Source: Micromonospora sp. WMMD882
GTDB lineage: Bacteria > Actinomycetota > Actinomycetes > Mycobacteriales > Micromonosporaceae
Length of the DNA: 64,000 nt
Assembly: GCF_027497255.1 (NCBI RefSeq)
Contig: NZ_CP114903.1
Span: forward strand, 3,596,001-3,660,000
Direction: 5' to 3'
Shown here: one piece after another, positions 8,708 through 17,037 of the stretch
Layout: each line of letters starts with the position of its first letter
How positions within the stretch are numbered: the first letter of the stretch is position 1
Made by a program: the position numbers and the translations under genes
The notes under the pieces: generated by a model
The model's input: the letters and a program-made list of their open reading frames with translations, nothing else
Databases searched by the model: none
Told to the model about the DNA's origin: nothing

Positions 8708-10015
8708 GTGATGATCGACAACCGCCGCGGCGGCCTGCTCCTCGGGCTGCTGGCGGCCATCCTGCTGACCGGGCCCGCGCCCGCCATCGCCGACGACGAT
8801 GACGACGAGCCGGTCCCCGAACCACCACGGGTCGAGCTGGTGCTCGACGTCAGCGGCTCGATGCGGGCCGCCGACATCGACGGACGCACCCGGATCGCGG
8901 TCGCCCAGCAGGCGTTCAACGAGGTGGTCGACGCGCTGCCCGACGAGACGCAGCTCGGCATCCGGGTCCTCGGCGCGACCTACCCCGGCAAGGACAAGAA
9001 ACTCGGCTGCCAGGACACCCAGCAGATCGTCCCGGTCGGGCCGGTCGACCGCAGCCGGGCCAAGGCCGCCGTCGCCACCCTGCGCCCCACCGGCTTCACC
9101 CCGGTCGGCCTGGCGCTGCGCGAGGCCGCCAGGGACCTCGGGGCCGGCGCCACCACCCGCCGGATCGTCCTGATCACCGACGGCGAGGACACCTGCGCGC
9201 CACCGGACCCCTGTGAGGTGGCCCGGGAACTCGCCGCCCAGGGCACCCGACTGGTGGTGGACACTCTCGGCCTCGCCCCGGACGAGAAGGTCCGCCGGCA
9301 GTTGCTCTGCATCGCCACCGCCACCGGCGGCACGTACACCGCCGCGCAGAGCGCCGAACAACTGGCCGGCCGGATCAACCAACTGGTGGACCGGGCCCGC
9401 AAGACCTACACCCGTACCCCCACCACGGTCGGCGGCACGTCGGCGTGCTCCGGGGCGCCGCTGCTCGCCCCCGGCGTCTACACCGACCGGGAGACGTTCT
9501 CCGAGCACCGCTGGTACCGGGTGCCGGTCCGGGCCGACCAGGAGCTGCGCGCCTCGGTCAGCATCGCCCTCGACCGGCCGGTCCGGCGGGACTACGCGGT
9601 GCTGCTGCGCGCCACCGCCACGGACGGGCGGGAGTTGGTCCGGGGCAGCGACGCCGGCAGCGGCCGTACCGACGTGCTCTCCGCCGGGCTGCGCTGGTCC
9701 GCCACCGGCGACGACGGGGACGCCGCCGACCACGGGGACGACCCACCCGCCTCCGGCGCTCCCGACGGCGACCGACCGGAGACGGTCTGCCTGGTGGTCA
9801 GCAACGCCTTCGCGCCCGCTGGCGGGGCCCGGACCACGCCCGGCATGCCGGTGGAGCTGACCGTCGACGTGGTCGACGCGTCCCCGACCCCGGACGGCCC
9901 CGACCTGGGCCGGGGCTGGGTGCTGCTGCTCCTGCTCACCGCGGCCGGACTGGTCGCCGGACTGCTCGCCGGCGTGCTGAGCCGCTGGTGGATCGCCACC
10001 TGGGGGGAGAAGTGA
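8708..10015 (+). CDS. Exported von Willebrand factor A domain protein
   Basis: A 435-residue protein with an N-terminal signal sequence (cleavage probably after AIA near residue 28) and an acidic DDDDD patch. A VWA domain spans about 42-235 with the metal-site motif DVSGSM at 47-52, a conserved Thr in TGFTPVG, and LITDGEDTC. A second beta-rich domain covers about 245-395, and a C-terminal membrane helix at about 402-427 leaves a short cytoplasmic tail, so it is a wall-facing anchored protein. GTG 8708 is chosen because of the TAGGGT box 7 nt upstream. Its stop overlaps the next gene by 4 bp (GTGA), so the two are translationally coupled. Ligand unknown. Confidence 0.85.
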   Translation: MMIDNRRGGLLLGLLAAILLTGPAPAIADDDDDEPVPEPPRVELVLDVSGSMRAADIDGRTRIAVAQQAFNEVVDALPDETQLGIRVLGATYPGKDKKLGCQDTQQIVPVGPVDRSRAKAAVATLRPTGFTPVGLALREAARDLGAGATTRRIVLITDGEDTCAPPDPCEVARELAAQGTRLVVDTLGLAPDEKVRRQLLCIATATGGTYTAAQSAEQLAGRINQLVDRARKTYTRTPTTVGGTSACSGAPLLAPGVYTDRETFSEHRWYRVPVRADQELRASVSIALDRPVRRDYAVLLRATATDGRELVRGSDAGSGRTDVLSAGLRWSATGDDGDAADHGDDPPASGAPDGDRPETVCLVVSNAFAPAGGARTTPGMPVELTVDVVDASPTPDGPDLGRGWVLLLLLTAAGLVAGLLAGVLSRWWIATWGEK

Positions 10016-10839
10016 CGACCATGCGCACCCGATCGGTCCGGGCCGCCGCGGCGGTCTTCGCCGCCGCCGGCGTCAGCCTGCTCCCCGCCGGCCCGGCGCT
10101 GGCCGCCGGCTCCCCCCTGGGCACCCCCGGCGCGGTGGCGCTGGCCGCGCCGACGCCGTCCCCCGGCGCGGCCACGGTCGCCACCGCCGGCACGTCCTTC
10201 CTGACCGCCACCGGGATCACCGCCGGCCAGCCGGTACGGGTCGACGCCGCGCTCGGCGACCATCTGTACTGGTCGTTCCCGGCCACCGCCGGCCAGACCC
10301 ACGAGATCGCCGTCACGGTGACCTTCCCGAAGGCCCGCGGCGGGGCGTCCACCTGGACGGTGGACGTCTTCGACGGGCTGCGCCGCCGGCAGGCGTGCAC
10401 GGCCGGGGCGCAGACCCCGACCGTGGCCGCGTCCGCCGGCAGCGTCACGCTCGGCTGCACGTTGCGCCGGGTCCGCTCGTGGGCCGAGCCGTGGTCGGCC
10501 GACCCGCTGCCCGGCACGTACTACGTCCGGCTGTCCGTGGTGGACCTGCCCGAGCCGGACCTGGGCGCGCCGGTCGACGTGGACCTGCTGGTCGGCGTCG
10601 ACGACGGGGACGCGGGCGCCGACGAGGGCGAGCTGTCCGTGCCGTTGCGCCCGAACACGAAGGCCGGCGAGGTGCTCACCGGTGATGCCGTAGGGCTGCC
10701 CGACCCGGAGGACGACGACCGGGACTGGACGGGCTGGCTGCCCGACCTGTCGTCCCGCTGGGCCTGGACGACGGCCGGTGGCGTCCTCGCCGCCCTCGCC
10801 GGCGTCGTCGGCTTCTCCCTCACCCGCCGCCGCCCCTGA
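10012..10839 (+). CDS. Secreted, membrane-anchored partner of VWA protein
   Basis: A 275-residue protein beginning at GTG 10012 inside the preceding gene (4-bp overlap; GGGGGGAG ribosome site at 10003-10010), or at ATG 10021. It has a signal peptide (cleavage near ALA), a beta-rich ectodomain with three or four Cys, an acidic stretch (DDGDAGADEGE), a C-terminal membrane helix at about 248-268 and an RRR stop-transfer tail. It shares the layout of its upstream partner (ectodomain plus C-terminal anchor), which suggests that the two act as a surface pair. No enzyme motif recognised. Confidence 0.8.
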   Translation: MTTMRTRSVRAAAAVFAAAGVSLLPAGPALAAGSPLGTPGAVALAAPTPSPGAATVATAGTSFLTATGITAGQPVRVDAALGDHLYWSFPATAGQTHEIAVTVTFPKARGGASTWTVDVFDGLRRRQACTAGAQTPTVAASAGSVTLGCTLRRVRSWAEPWSADPLPGTYYVRLSVVDLPEPDLGAPVDVDLLVGVDDGDAGADEGELSVPLRPNTKAGEVLTGDAVGLPDPEDDDRDWTGWLPDLSSRWAWTTAGGVLAALAGVVGFSLTRRRP

Positions 10840-10851
10840 GCTGGACCCCGT

Positions 10852-10896
10852 ACCGGGAAAGGGGCCCGTCCGACGCGGGAGGGCTCCCCTTCCCGG
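10852..10896 (+). terminator. Terminator hairpin after the VWA pair
   Basis: Arms near 10853-10866 and 10883-10896 (CCGGGAAAGGGGC against GCTCCCCTTCCCGG) form a stem of about 13 bp starting 13 bp after the stop codon. Confidence 0.65.
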
Positions 10897-11083
10897 CCGC
10901 CGGGCGGCGGACGGCAGCGCCACAATGAGCCGGTCGTCGATGTCCGGGCCACCCTGCCGACCGGTACGGTGGGAGCGGCCCGACGTCGGCGGCCGGTTCA
11001 CGTCCGGGTCCGGTCGGGCGACGACACGGCTACGGGCGGGCTGGGCCGCGGCACGCCACGGGCGTACCGGAAAGGGGAGCGTG

Positions 11084-11746
11084 ATGCGTGACCTGCTGCC
11101 ACCGGCGGTCGCCGTGGCGGTGGCCGGCCCGGCGGACTTCACCGGTGAGCTGCTGCCGGCGGAGCGGGCCTGCCTCGGCGAGCGCGCGGTGGAGAGCCGT
11201 CGGCGCGACTTCACCGCCGGCCGCGTCTGCGCCCGCCGGGCCATGACCGACCTCGGCCTCCCGGCGGTCGCGGTGCCGTCGGCCGACGACCGTTCGCCGG
11301 TCTGGCCGGCGGGCGTGGTCGGCACGATCACCCACACCAAGGGTTACGCCGCCGCGGCGGCGGCCCGGGCCGACGAGATCCGTTCGGTCGGCATGGACGC
11401 CGAACAGCACAAGATCCTCGACGCCGGGGTACTCCGGTTGATCTGCCTGTCCGAGGAGCTGGACCGCTGCGCGCGGCTGCCCGCCGGCATCTCCTGGCCG
11501 GCGCTGGTCTTCAGCGCCAAGGAGACCGTCTACAAGGTGTGGCATCCGGTGGTGGGCACCTGGCTGGATTTCCACCACGCGCACATCGAGATCGACCCGG
11601 ACGCCGGAAGCTGGACCGCCCGGATCGTGCCGAAGAAGATCGAGGAGGCCCGGCAGAAGGTCGACGACCCGCCCGACGTGGTGACCGGGCGGTTCGCGCT
11701 GGCCGACGGGCTGGTCCGCACCGCCGCCGTGCTGCCGCGCCGCTGA
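11084..11746 (+). CDS. 4'-phosphopantetheinyl transferase (Sfp/EntD type)
   Basis: A 220-residue enzyme that converts apo carrier proteins of polyketide, peptide or fatty-acid synthases to the holo form using coenzyme A. It shows the family signatures: the RRRDFTAGR segment that binds CoA, an early ITHT segment, the magnesium-binding GMDAE (about 102-106), and FSAKETVYK (about 143-151) with the conserved Lys-Glu and Tyr-Lys. The ATG at 11084 follows AAAGGGGA. EntD-like enzymes serve secondary metabolism; no synthase is visible in this window, so it presumably works in trans. Confidence 0.93.
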   Translation: MRDLLPPAVAVAVAGPADFTGELLPAERACLGERAVESRRRDFTAGRVCARRAMTDLGLPAVAVPSADDRSPVWPAGVVGTITHTKGYAAAAAARADEIRSVGMDAEQHKILDAGVLRLICLSEELDRCARLPAGISWPALVFSAKETVYKVWHPVVGTWLDFHHAHIEIDPDAGSWTARIVPKKIEEARQKVDDPPDVVTGRFALADGLVRTAAVLPRR

Positions 11747-11974
11747 CCGCCGCGCCGCTGACCGCGGTGGCCGCTGCCGCCGTGGCTGCCGCGCCGCTGA
11801 CCGCCATGGCCGCTGCCGTGGCTGCCGCTCACCCCTCGGGACGGGTCGGTCAGACCGTACGATCGGTACGTTCAGGTGACGACCGTCGCGGCGGCGCAGG
11901 GAAGGATGTGGCGGTGCCTCGGCACCCCGACGGGGAGAGTGTCGAGCCCTCGACCCTCTGCATCCGGGAGCACC

Positions 11975-13174
11975 GTGAGTCACCCCCCAGGCCCGCCGCA
12001 GGATCCCTTCCAACCGGACCCCGATCCGTACGGCTACGCGGATCCGCCGTACTACCCGGACCCGACGGCGCCGCCCCCGCCCGGCCCGGGCTACCCGCCG
12101 ACCACGCCGTACCCGGCGCACCAGCCGGAGCCGTCGACCCCGCCGCCGCCGTACCCGACCAGCGGCGCGCCAGGCCCGGTCTCCGGCGGGCCCGGCTACC
12201 CACCGCCGGTCTCCGGCGCGCCGGGCTATCCGCCGCCGGTCTCCGGCGCGCCCGGTTATCCGCCGCCCGTCTCCGGCGCGCCCGGTTATCCGCCGCCCGT
12301 CTCCGGCGCGCCCGGCTACCCGCCGCCCGTCTCCGGCGCGCCCGGCTACCCGCCGCCCGTCTCCGGCGCGCCCGGCTACCCGCCGCCCGTCTCCGGCGCG
12401 CCCGGCTACCCGCCGCCCGTCTCCGGCGCGCCCGGCTACCCGCCGCCCGTCTCCGGCGCGCCCGGTTATCCGCCGCCGGGGGGCGGGCCGGTCTACCAGC
12501 CGGGGGTGCCGCCGTACGCGCCGCAGAAGTCGTCCGGTGGCGGCAGGACCGTCCTGCTGGTGGTGGGGATCGTCGTGGCGGCGATGATGCTGCTCTGCTG
12601 CGCCGGGGTGGTCGTTGCGGCGCTCTCCAGCGACGACGACGCCGACCTGGGCACCGGCCGCGGCGTCGGCGGGCCACCCACCCCGGCCACCTCCAACGCG
12701 CCGCTGATCGCGCCGCCCGAGGCCGCCCCGGGCAGCGGGATCACCCCGACGCCCAGGCCGAGCGACCGGGACGGCGAGACGTTCGGCATGAAGGCCGGTG
12801 ACACGTTGGTGATCACCGACAACGAGGGCACCCTGGAAGTCACGATCAACAAGTTCACCACCTCGAACAAGGGCTGCCGGTCGTTCGCGCCCGACCCGGA
12901 CGAGGGCATGTACCTGATCGCCGACGTGACCGCCCGGGTCACCAAGGGCACCGCCTCGGTCAACCCGTTCTACTTCGAGTGGGTCGCCGACGACGGCACC
13001 ACCACCAACGGTCTGATCGGCGCGCTCTCCGGCTGCGGCAGTCCGCTGGACTCGGGCGTCAGCCTGCGTACCGGCAGCAAGCGCAGCGGCACCGTGGTGT
13101 TCGACGTGGCCGACAAGAAGGGCGTGGTCGAGTACCAGCACAACTTCGAGGCCGCCGGCTCCTGGAAGCCGTAG
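11975..13174 (+). CDS. Decapeptide-repeat membrane protein with DUF4352-like domain
   Basis: A 399-residue protein from GTG 11975 (CGGGAG ribosome site 5 nt upstream). Residues 1-67 are Pro/Tyr-rich. Residues about 68-168 contain ten tandem SGAPGYPPPV decapeptides (first copy SGG). A single membrane helix follows at about 190-218, then a linker rich in Pro and Ser, and an outward C-terminal domain of about 125 residues with two Cys. This last domain resembles DUF4352 (immunoglobulin-like telokin fold) through its GMYLIADVTARVT strand. The Pro-rich half should be cytoplasmic and may bind partners or phase-separate. It stands alone and converges with the next gene. Confidence 0.82.
   Translation: MSHPPGPPQDPFQPDPDPYGYADPPYYPDPTAPPPPGPGYPPTTPYPAHQPEPSTPPPPYPTSGAPGPVSGGPGYPPPVSGAPGYPPPVSGAPGYPPPVSGAPGYPPPVSGAPGYPPPVSGAPGYPPPVSGAPGYPPPVSGAPGYPPPVSGAPGYPPPVSGAPGYPPPGGGPVYQPGVPPYAPQKSSGGGRTVLLVVGIVVAAMMLLCCAGVVVAALSSDDDADLGTGRGVGGPPTPATSNAPLIAPPEAAPGSGITPTPRPSDRDGETFGMKAGDTLVITDNEGTLEVTINKFTTSNKGCRSFAPDPDEGMYLIADVTARVTKGTASVNPFYFEWVADDGTTTNGLIGALSGCGSPLDSGVSLRTGSKRSGTVVFDVADKKGVVEYQHNFEAAGSWKP
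12179..12478 (+). repeat. 30-bp tandem repeat, ten copies
   Basis: Ten head-to-tail 30-bp units encode the SGAPGYPPPV decapeptides. Several units are identical at synonymous sites, and the two codon variants (TAC or TAT for Tyr, GGC or GGT for Gly) occur in blocks, the mark of recent copy exchange. Confidence 0.92.
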
Positions 13175-13183
13175 GGCCCCACC

Positions 13184-13219
13184 GGTGGGTCGGGGGCCGC
13201 GCGGCCCCCCGCTCCCACC
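13184..13219. terminator. Bidirectional terminator hairpin
   Basis: A GC-rich hairpin centred on GGGGGCCGCGCGGCCCCC with outer GGTGGG and CCCACC arms lies between the convergent repeat-protein gene and the gene at 13283. Confidence 0.65.
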
Positions 13220-13282
13220 CCGGTCGGGTCGCCCGCCGCCCGCCGCCCGCCGCCCGGTCGGCCGGTCGGGTCGGCCCCCGCC

Positions 13283-13828
13283 TCAGTCGGGTCGGTCGTC
13301 GCCCAGCAGTCGCCGCGCCTCGGCCGTCACGTCCGGCGAGGCCACCGCCGACCAGGCCGCGAAGAGGGTACGGAAGTAGTCGCCGTACCGCTGCGCGACC
13401 GTCGGGTCGTACGCCATCACGTCCAACTCGTTGACGATGCTGAGGTCCACGAACGGGCGACGCCATCGTGGGGGCAGCGTCCCGGCGCGGCCGGTGTGCC
13501 GGTCGACGACCTGCCCGCTGGTGGCCAGGTTCCGCCAGGTGCGCCGCCGGTCGCAGGCCCCGTACCAGTGGACAAGTCGTTCGGCGTCCACGCCGACCAG
13601 CGCCCGCAGCGGCGCACGGTCCGCCGGGTCGAGCAGGGTCAGGTCGAACCCGTCCGTGCCGTACGCGGCGTGGGTGAGCCCGGCCAGCCGGACGGTCTCG
13701 TCGTGGCCGACCGCCCCGAGCCGGTCGTGGATCCGCAGCAGGTGGGCGTAGAGGGTGCCGCCCGGGTGCTCGACCGTCTCGGTGCCGCGGTCCCGCAGCC
13801 AGGCGCACGCGTCGTCGTAGCGGCTCAC
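13283..13828 (-). CDS. DUF6817-like protein (HD-superfamily related)
   Basis: A 181-residue cytoplasmic protein starting at GTG 13828. It carries the segment YAHLLRIHDRLGAVGHDE followed by AGLTHAAYGTDGF, a His/Asp spacing like that of HD-type metal hydrolases and of the DUF6817 family, and NELDVMAYDP later. Substrate unknown. The start is supported by TACAGT 7 nt upstream. The sugar-dehydrogenase gene upstream runs in the same direction but a strong hairpin separates them. Confidence 0.75.
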   Translation of the reverse strand: MSRYDDACAWLRDRGTETVEHPGGTLYAHLLRIHDRLGAVGHDETVRLAGLTHAAYGTDGFDLTLLDPADRAPLRALVGVDAERLVHWYGACDRRRTWRNLATSGQVVDRHTGRAGTLPPRWRRPFVDLSIVNELDVMAYDPTVAQRYGDYFRTLFAAWSAVASPDVTAEARRLLGDDRPD

Positions 13829-13835
13829 ACCCGAG

Positions 13836-13841
13836 ACTGTA
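13836..13841 (-). promoter_or_regulatory. -10 box TACAGT, probable leaderless start
   Basis: TACAGT on the minus strand ends 7 nt before the GTG at 13828. No ribosome site is visible. Confidence 0.5.
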
Positions 13842-13963
13842 GGGCCCGACCCCGCCGACTGCCCCGCCACCCTACGTATCACGGAAGTGGGGGCGTCCGC
13901 TGCCTGCGATCGCCCTATATCCAGGAAGTGGCGCGCCCAGCCTGCCCGGCGGCGGGGCGGGGC

Positions 13964-14011
13964 GGGGCGGGCGCCTTCCCCACGTACGGTACGTCGGAAG
14001 GCGCCCGCCCC
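13964..14011 (-). terminator. Terminator hairpin after the sugar dehydrogenase gene
   Basis: A perfect 16-bp inverted repeat (13964-13979 and 13996-14011) with a 16-nt loop lies 7 bp beyond the stop of the gene that ends at 14019. Confidence 0.8.
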
Positions 14012-14018
14012 GGACCTG

Positions 14019-16736
14019 TCAGCCGGTCGGCGCCACGCCGACGTTCAGTTCGGCGACCGTGGTCCACGGGCCACCGTCGACCTCACCGAGGGCACGCAGC
14101 CGGACGTAACGGGCGTTGGTCGGCGGGATGGCGACGGTCTGTTCGGCTGTGGTGTCCGGGAAGGTCCCGGTCGCCACCGGGCTGCCCCAGGTGCTGCCGT
14201 CGGTCGAGAGGTAGACCTCGTAGCCGGCGATCCGGCCGTCGGAGCGGTCCTGGCGGGGCAGGTAGTGGAGCCGGTTGACCTGGCGGTTGGCCCCGAGGTC
14301 CAGGTCGATCCAGTGCGGCGGGACCGACAGCAGGTAGCGGGTGTGCCAGTAGGTGGACGGGGAGCCGTCGATGGCGTTGCTCGACCAGCCGTTGCGGAGC
14401 AGGATCTCCTGGCTGTCGACGCCCTCGACGCTCAGTTGGGACTGCGGCAGCCGGACGCTGGCGGACTGGGCGGTGAAGCCGGCGGTGTAGGTGGTCGGCG
14501 TGGTGGGCGCGGTGACGATGTGGGTCTGCGCGCCCCCGTCCGACCAGGACGAGAAGGCGTACGTCTGCCCGCCGGAGGTCTGCGGCGTGACCGCGCTCAC
14601 CGTGTTCGTCGACCCCTGGATGACGGTACGGGTGAACGGGGTCGCCTGGGCCCCCGAGTTGACGGCCACCTGCAACCCGGACGGGTTGGTGTCGAAGGTG
14701 AGGTTCACCGTCCTCGGGTCCAGCCGGACGCTGGTGGAGTGGCTGAGCCCGCCGGCGTCGGTGGCGGTCAGCACCAGCTCCAGGTACGACGGGTACTCGT
14801 GGTCGGGGCCGGCGATCGAGCCGCCGGCCACGCCGGTCCACTCCTGGAGGACGTGGATGTGGCAGTTGTCCGGCGCGGAGCAGTGGTGCAGGTTCATCCG
14901 CCAGCTCAGCGCGGTGGCCGGCAGGGTGCCCTGGTCCGGGTCGGTGGCGTGCCCGGTGAACGTGATCGGGGTGTTCACCGCCCAGGTGAAGCTCGCCCCC
15001 GGGGTGTCGATCACGGCGGTGGGCATGCTGTTGCCGGTCTGGATCGGCACGGTCGCGGTGGCGCTCGCCCCGAGGCTGTCGACCACCCGCAGCCGCGCCG
15101 TGTACGGCCCGCCCGCCGGGTAGGTGTGCTGGACGGTGGCGGCCGTCGAGTCGACCGTACCGTCGTTGGTGAAGTCCCACTGGTAGGTCAGTTTGCCCTG
15201 GTCGGCCGGGTCCGGGTCGGTGGAGCCGGTGGCGTCGAAGCTGACCGTCAGCGGGGCGGGGCCGGAGGTCGGCGAGGCGGCGATCTGCGCCACCGGCGGC
15301 TGGTTGCCGGGGAAGTAGCGGATCCGGCGCAGCGCGCCGCCGCCGATGTCCACGTAGTAGAGGTCGCCGCCGGGGCCGACAGCCAGGTCGACCGGGTTGG
15401 CCGCGGCGGCGGCGAAGGTCTGCCGGTTGGTGGCCACCGGCAGCCCGCCGGGCGCGGCGGGCAGCATCGCCCAGATGCAGTCACGGGAGTAGTCGGAGAA
15501 GAACAACGCCCCCCGGTACGCGGCCGGGTAGCTGCCGCCGGCAGCCGGGTAGAAGGCCACCCCGCCGACGGACGAGCTGCCGGTCGGGCAGGTCTCCCCG
15601 GCCACGACGGTGGCCGCGTGGTCGTACGTGTAGAACGGCGCGGTCTGCCCGGCCCCGGTGTAGAGGTTCTCGCAGACGTCCAGGTTCGCGCCGTCGTAGC
15701 CGCTCTGCCGGCCGGCGCCCTCGTAGCAGGGCCAGCCGAAGTTCGACACCCCGGCGGTCGGGTTGGCGACCCGGTTGATCTCCTCCCACTTCGTCCAGCC
15801 GACGTCGCCGAGCCAGACGTCGTTGGTGCCGGGCCGCACGGTGATCCGGTACGGGTTGCGCATGCCGTCCGCGACGATCCGCCGGGCGTTGGCGTCGGAG
15901 CTGCCGGCCAGCGGGTTGCCCGGGGCGGCCTGCCCGGTGGCCGGGTCGAGGCGCAGCAGCGTGCCGTCCAGGCTGGTCGGGTCGGCGGGGGTGCGCAGGT
16001 CCTGGGCGCGCAGCGCGCCGCCCTCGGCGGTGGGCGGGGTCATCGCGCCGCCGGGCGGGTCGCCGCACGGGTTGACCGGGTTGCCGCGCTGGCCGTAGTC
16101 GACCACGTCGTAGCTGGCCCCGTCACCGGCGGAGACGTAGAGCATGCCGTCCGCGCCGAAGGCCAGGTCGCCGACGGAGTGGCTGGCGTACTGCTGGCAC
16201 CAGTCCTGGACGAGCACCTGCTCGCTGCCGGTCATCTGGTTGCCGGCGGCGGTGAGCCGGGAGAGCCGGCCGGTGACGATGCACTGCCCGCCGTTGGTGC
16301 CGCCGACGGCCGCGCAGTTGTCGTTCCAGTACGGCGCGGTCTGGCCGGGCGGGGCGTCGTAGGAGTACAGCACGTACACGTACGGCTGGGTCGGGAACTG
16401 GGGGTGGACCGCGAGCCCGAGCAGCCCCCGGTCGTGCTGGTTGTGCACGTTGGCGGAGAGGTCCGCGAACGTGGTGGGGGTGGTGTCGGCCAGGTCGTCG
16501 TAGACCCTGATCCGGCCACCCTTCTCGGCGACGAAGATCCGCCCGTCGGGGGCGAACTCGACGTTGGTCGGCAGGTTGAGCCCGCTGAACACGACCTGCT
16601 CCTGGAAGCCGGCCGGGAGCGTCACCGCGTTCGCCGGAGTGGCCGTGGTGACCGGCGCGGCCACCGCCACCCCCGCCAGCAGGGCCCCGACCAGGCCGAT
16701 CCTGGTCAACTTCCACCTGCGCACCCTGTCTGACAT
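14019..16736 (-). CDS. Secreted PQQ-dependent sugar dehydrogenase with PKD and F5/8 C domains
   Basis: A 905-residue exported multidomain protein. After a signal peptide (residues 1 to about 38), residues about 40-460 form a six-bladed propeller of the soluble glucose/sorbosone dehydrogenase family. Family-typical segments are LPTNVEFAPDGRIFVAEKGG, DRGLLGLAVHP, GDLAFGADGMLYVSAGDG and MRNPYRI. A PKD domain follows at about 475-560 (SFDATGSTDPDP), then further beta-sandwich modules, and a C-terminal discoidin/F5-8C carbohydrate-binding domain at about 755-905 (SNAIDGSPSTYWHTRY, PHWIDLDLG). The protein probably oxidises sugars bound at a polysaccharide surface. ATG 16736 is chosen; a GTG nine codons upstream is possible. 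Confidence 0.9.
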   Translation of the reverse strand: MSDRVRRWKLTRIGLVGALLAGVAVAAPVTTATPANAVTLPAGFQEQVVFSGLNLPTNVEFAPDGRIFVAEKGGRIRVYDDLADTTPTTFADLSANVHNQHDRGLLGLAVHPQFPTQPYVYVLYSYDAPPGQTAPYWNDNCAAVGGTNGGQCIVTGRLSRLTAAGNQMTGSEQVLVQDWCQQYASHSVGDLAFGADGMLYVSAGDGASYDVVDYGQRGNPVNPCGDPPGGAMTPPTAEGGALRAQDLRTPADPTSLDGTLLRLDPATGQAAPGNPLAGSSDANARRIVADGMRNPYRITVRPGTNDVWLGDVGWTKWEEINRVANPTAGVSNFGWPCYEGAGRQSGYDGANLDVCENLYTGAGQTAPFYTYDHAATVVAGETCPTGSSSVGGVAFYPAAGGSYPAAYRGALFFSDYSRDCIWAMLPAAPGGLPVATNRQTFAAAAANPVDLAVGPGGDLYYVDIGGGALRRIRYFPGNQPPVAQIAASPTSGPAPLTVSFDATGSTDPDPADQGKLTYQWDFTNDGTVDSTAATVQHTYPAGGPYTARLRVVDSLGASATATVPIQTGNSMPTAVIDTPGASFTWAVNTPITFTGHATDPDQGTLPATALSWRMNLHHCSAPDNCHIHVLQEWTGVAGGSIAGPDHEYPSYLELVLTATDAGGLSHSTSVRLDPRTVNLTFDTNPSGLQVAVNSGAQATPFTRTVIQGSTNTVSAVTPQTSGGQTYAFSSWSDGGAQTHIVTAPTTPTTYTAGFTAQSASVRLPQSQLSVEGVDSQEILLRNGWSSNAIDGSPSTYWHTRYLLSVPPHWIDLDLGANRQVNRLHYLPRQDRSDGRIAGYEVYLSTDGSTWGSPVATGTFPDTTAEQTVAIPPTNARYVRLRALGEVDGGPWTTVAELNVGVAPTG

Positions 16737-17037
16737 GCTCCTCCATCCCCTCGATCGGTCCACAGTGTCCGAAACCTAAGAGGATGATCGATGGGGCGAC
16801 ACCCGGGGCTGCCGGAAGTGAGCATGTCGTGACTACCGGCCTACCACCCGGCAGCGCCGAAACCAGTAACAACTCCCCGCTGCCGGAGCATTACCGTCGA
16901 GCCATGACGGAACCCACCGTCGACAGCGTCACCACCACCGGCACGTCCGGCTGATGCTGATCCCGCGCTGCGCCCGGTTTCGGCTCGCTGCCGGAAACGG
17001 GGCAGCCGGAATCGCCGTACGCTGCTAGAACTTCCTC
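16737..17037. other. Divergent intergenic region
   Basis: About 300 bp separate two divergent genes for exported proteins. On the plus strand TACGCT (about 17018-17023) lies 14 nt before the ATG at 17038 and could be a -10 box giving a very short leader. I see no gene, RNA motif or long inverted repeat. Confidence 0.35.

Noticed and set aside
11745..11835. CCGCTGACCGCC-type repeats after the phosphopantetheinyl transferase gene
   Set aside because: Short, imperfect GC-rich slippage tract containing repeated stop-like TGACCG; no sign of function beyond sequence simplicity.
12179..12478. Regular 30-bp repeats as a CRISPR array
   Set aside because: The units are contiguous without spacers, in frame, and encode decapeptides of a membrane protein.
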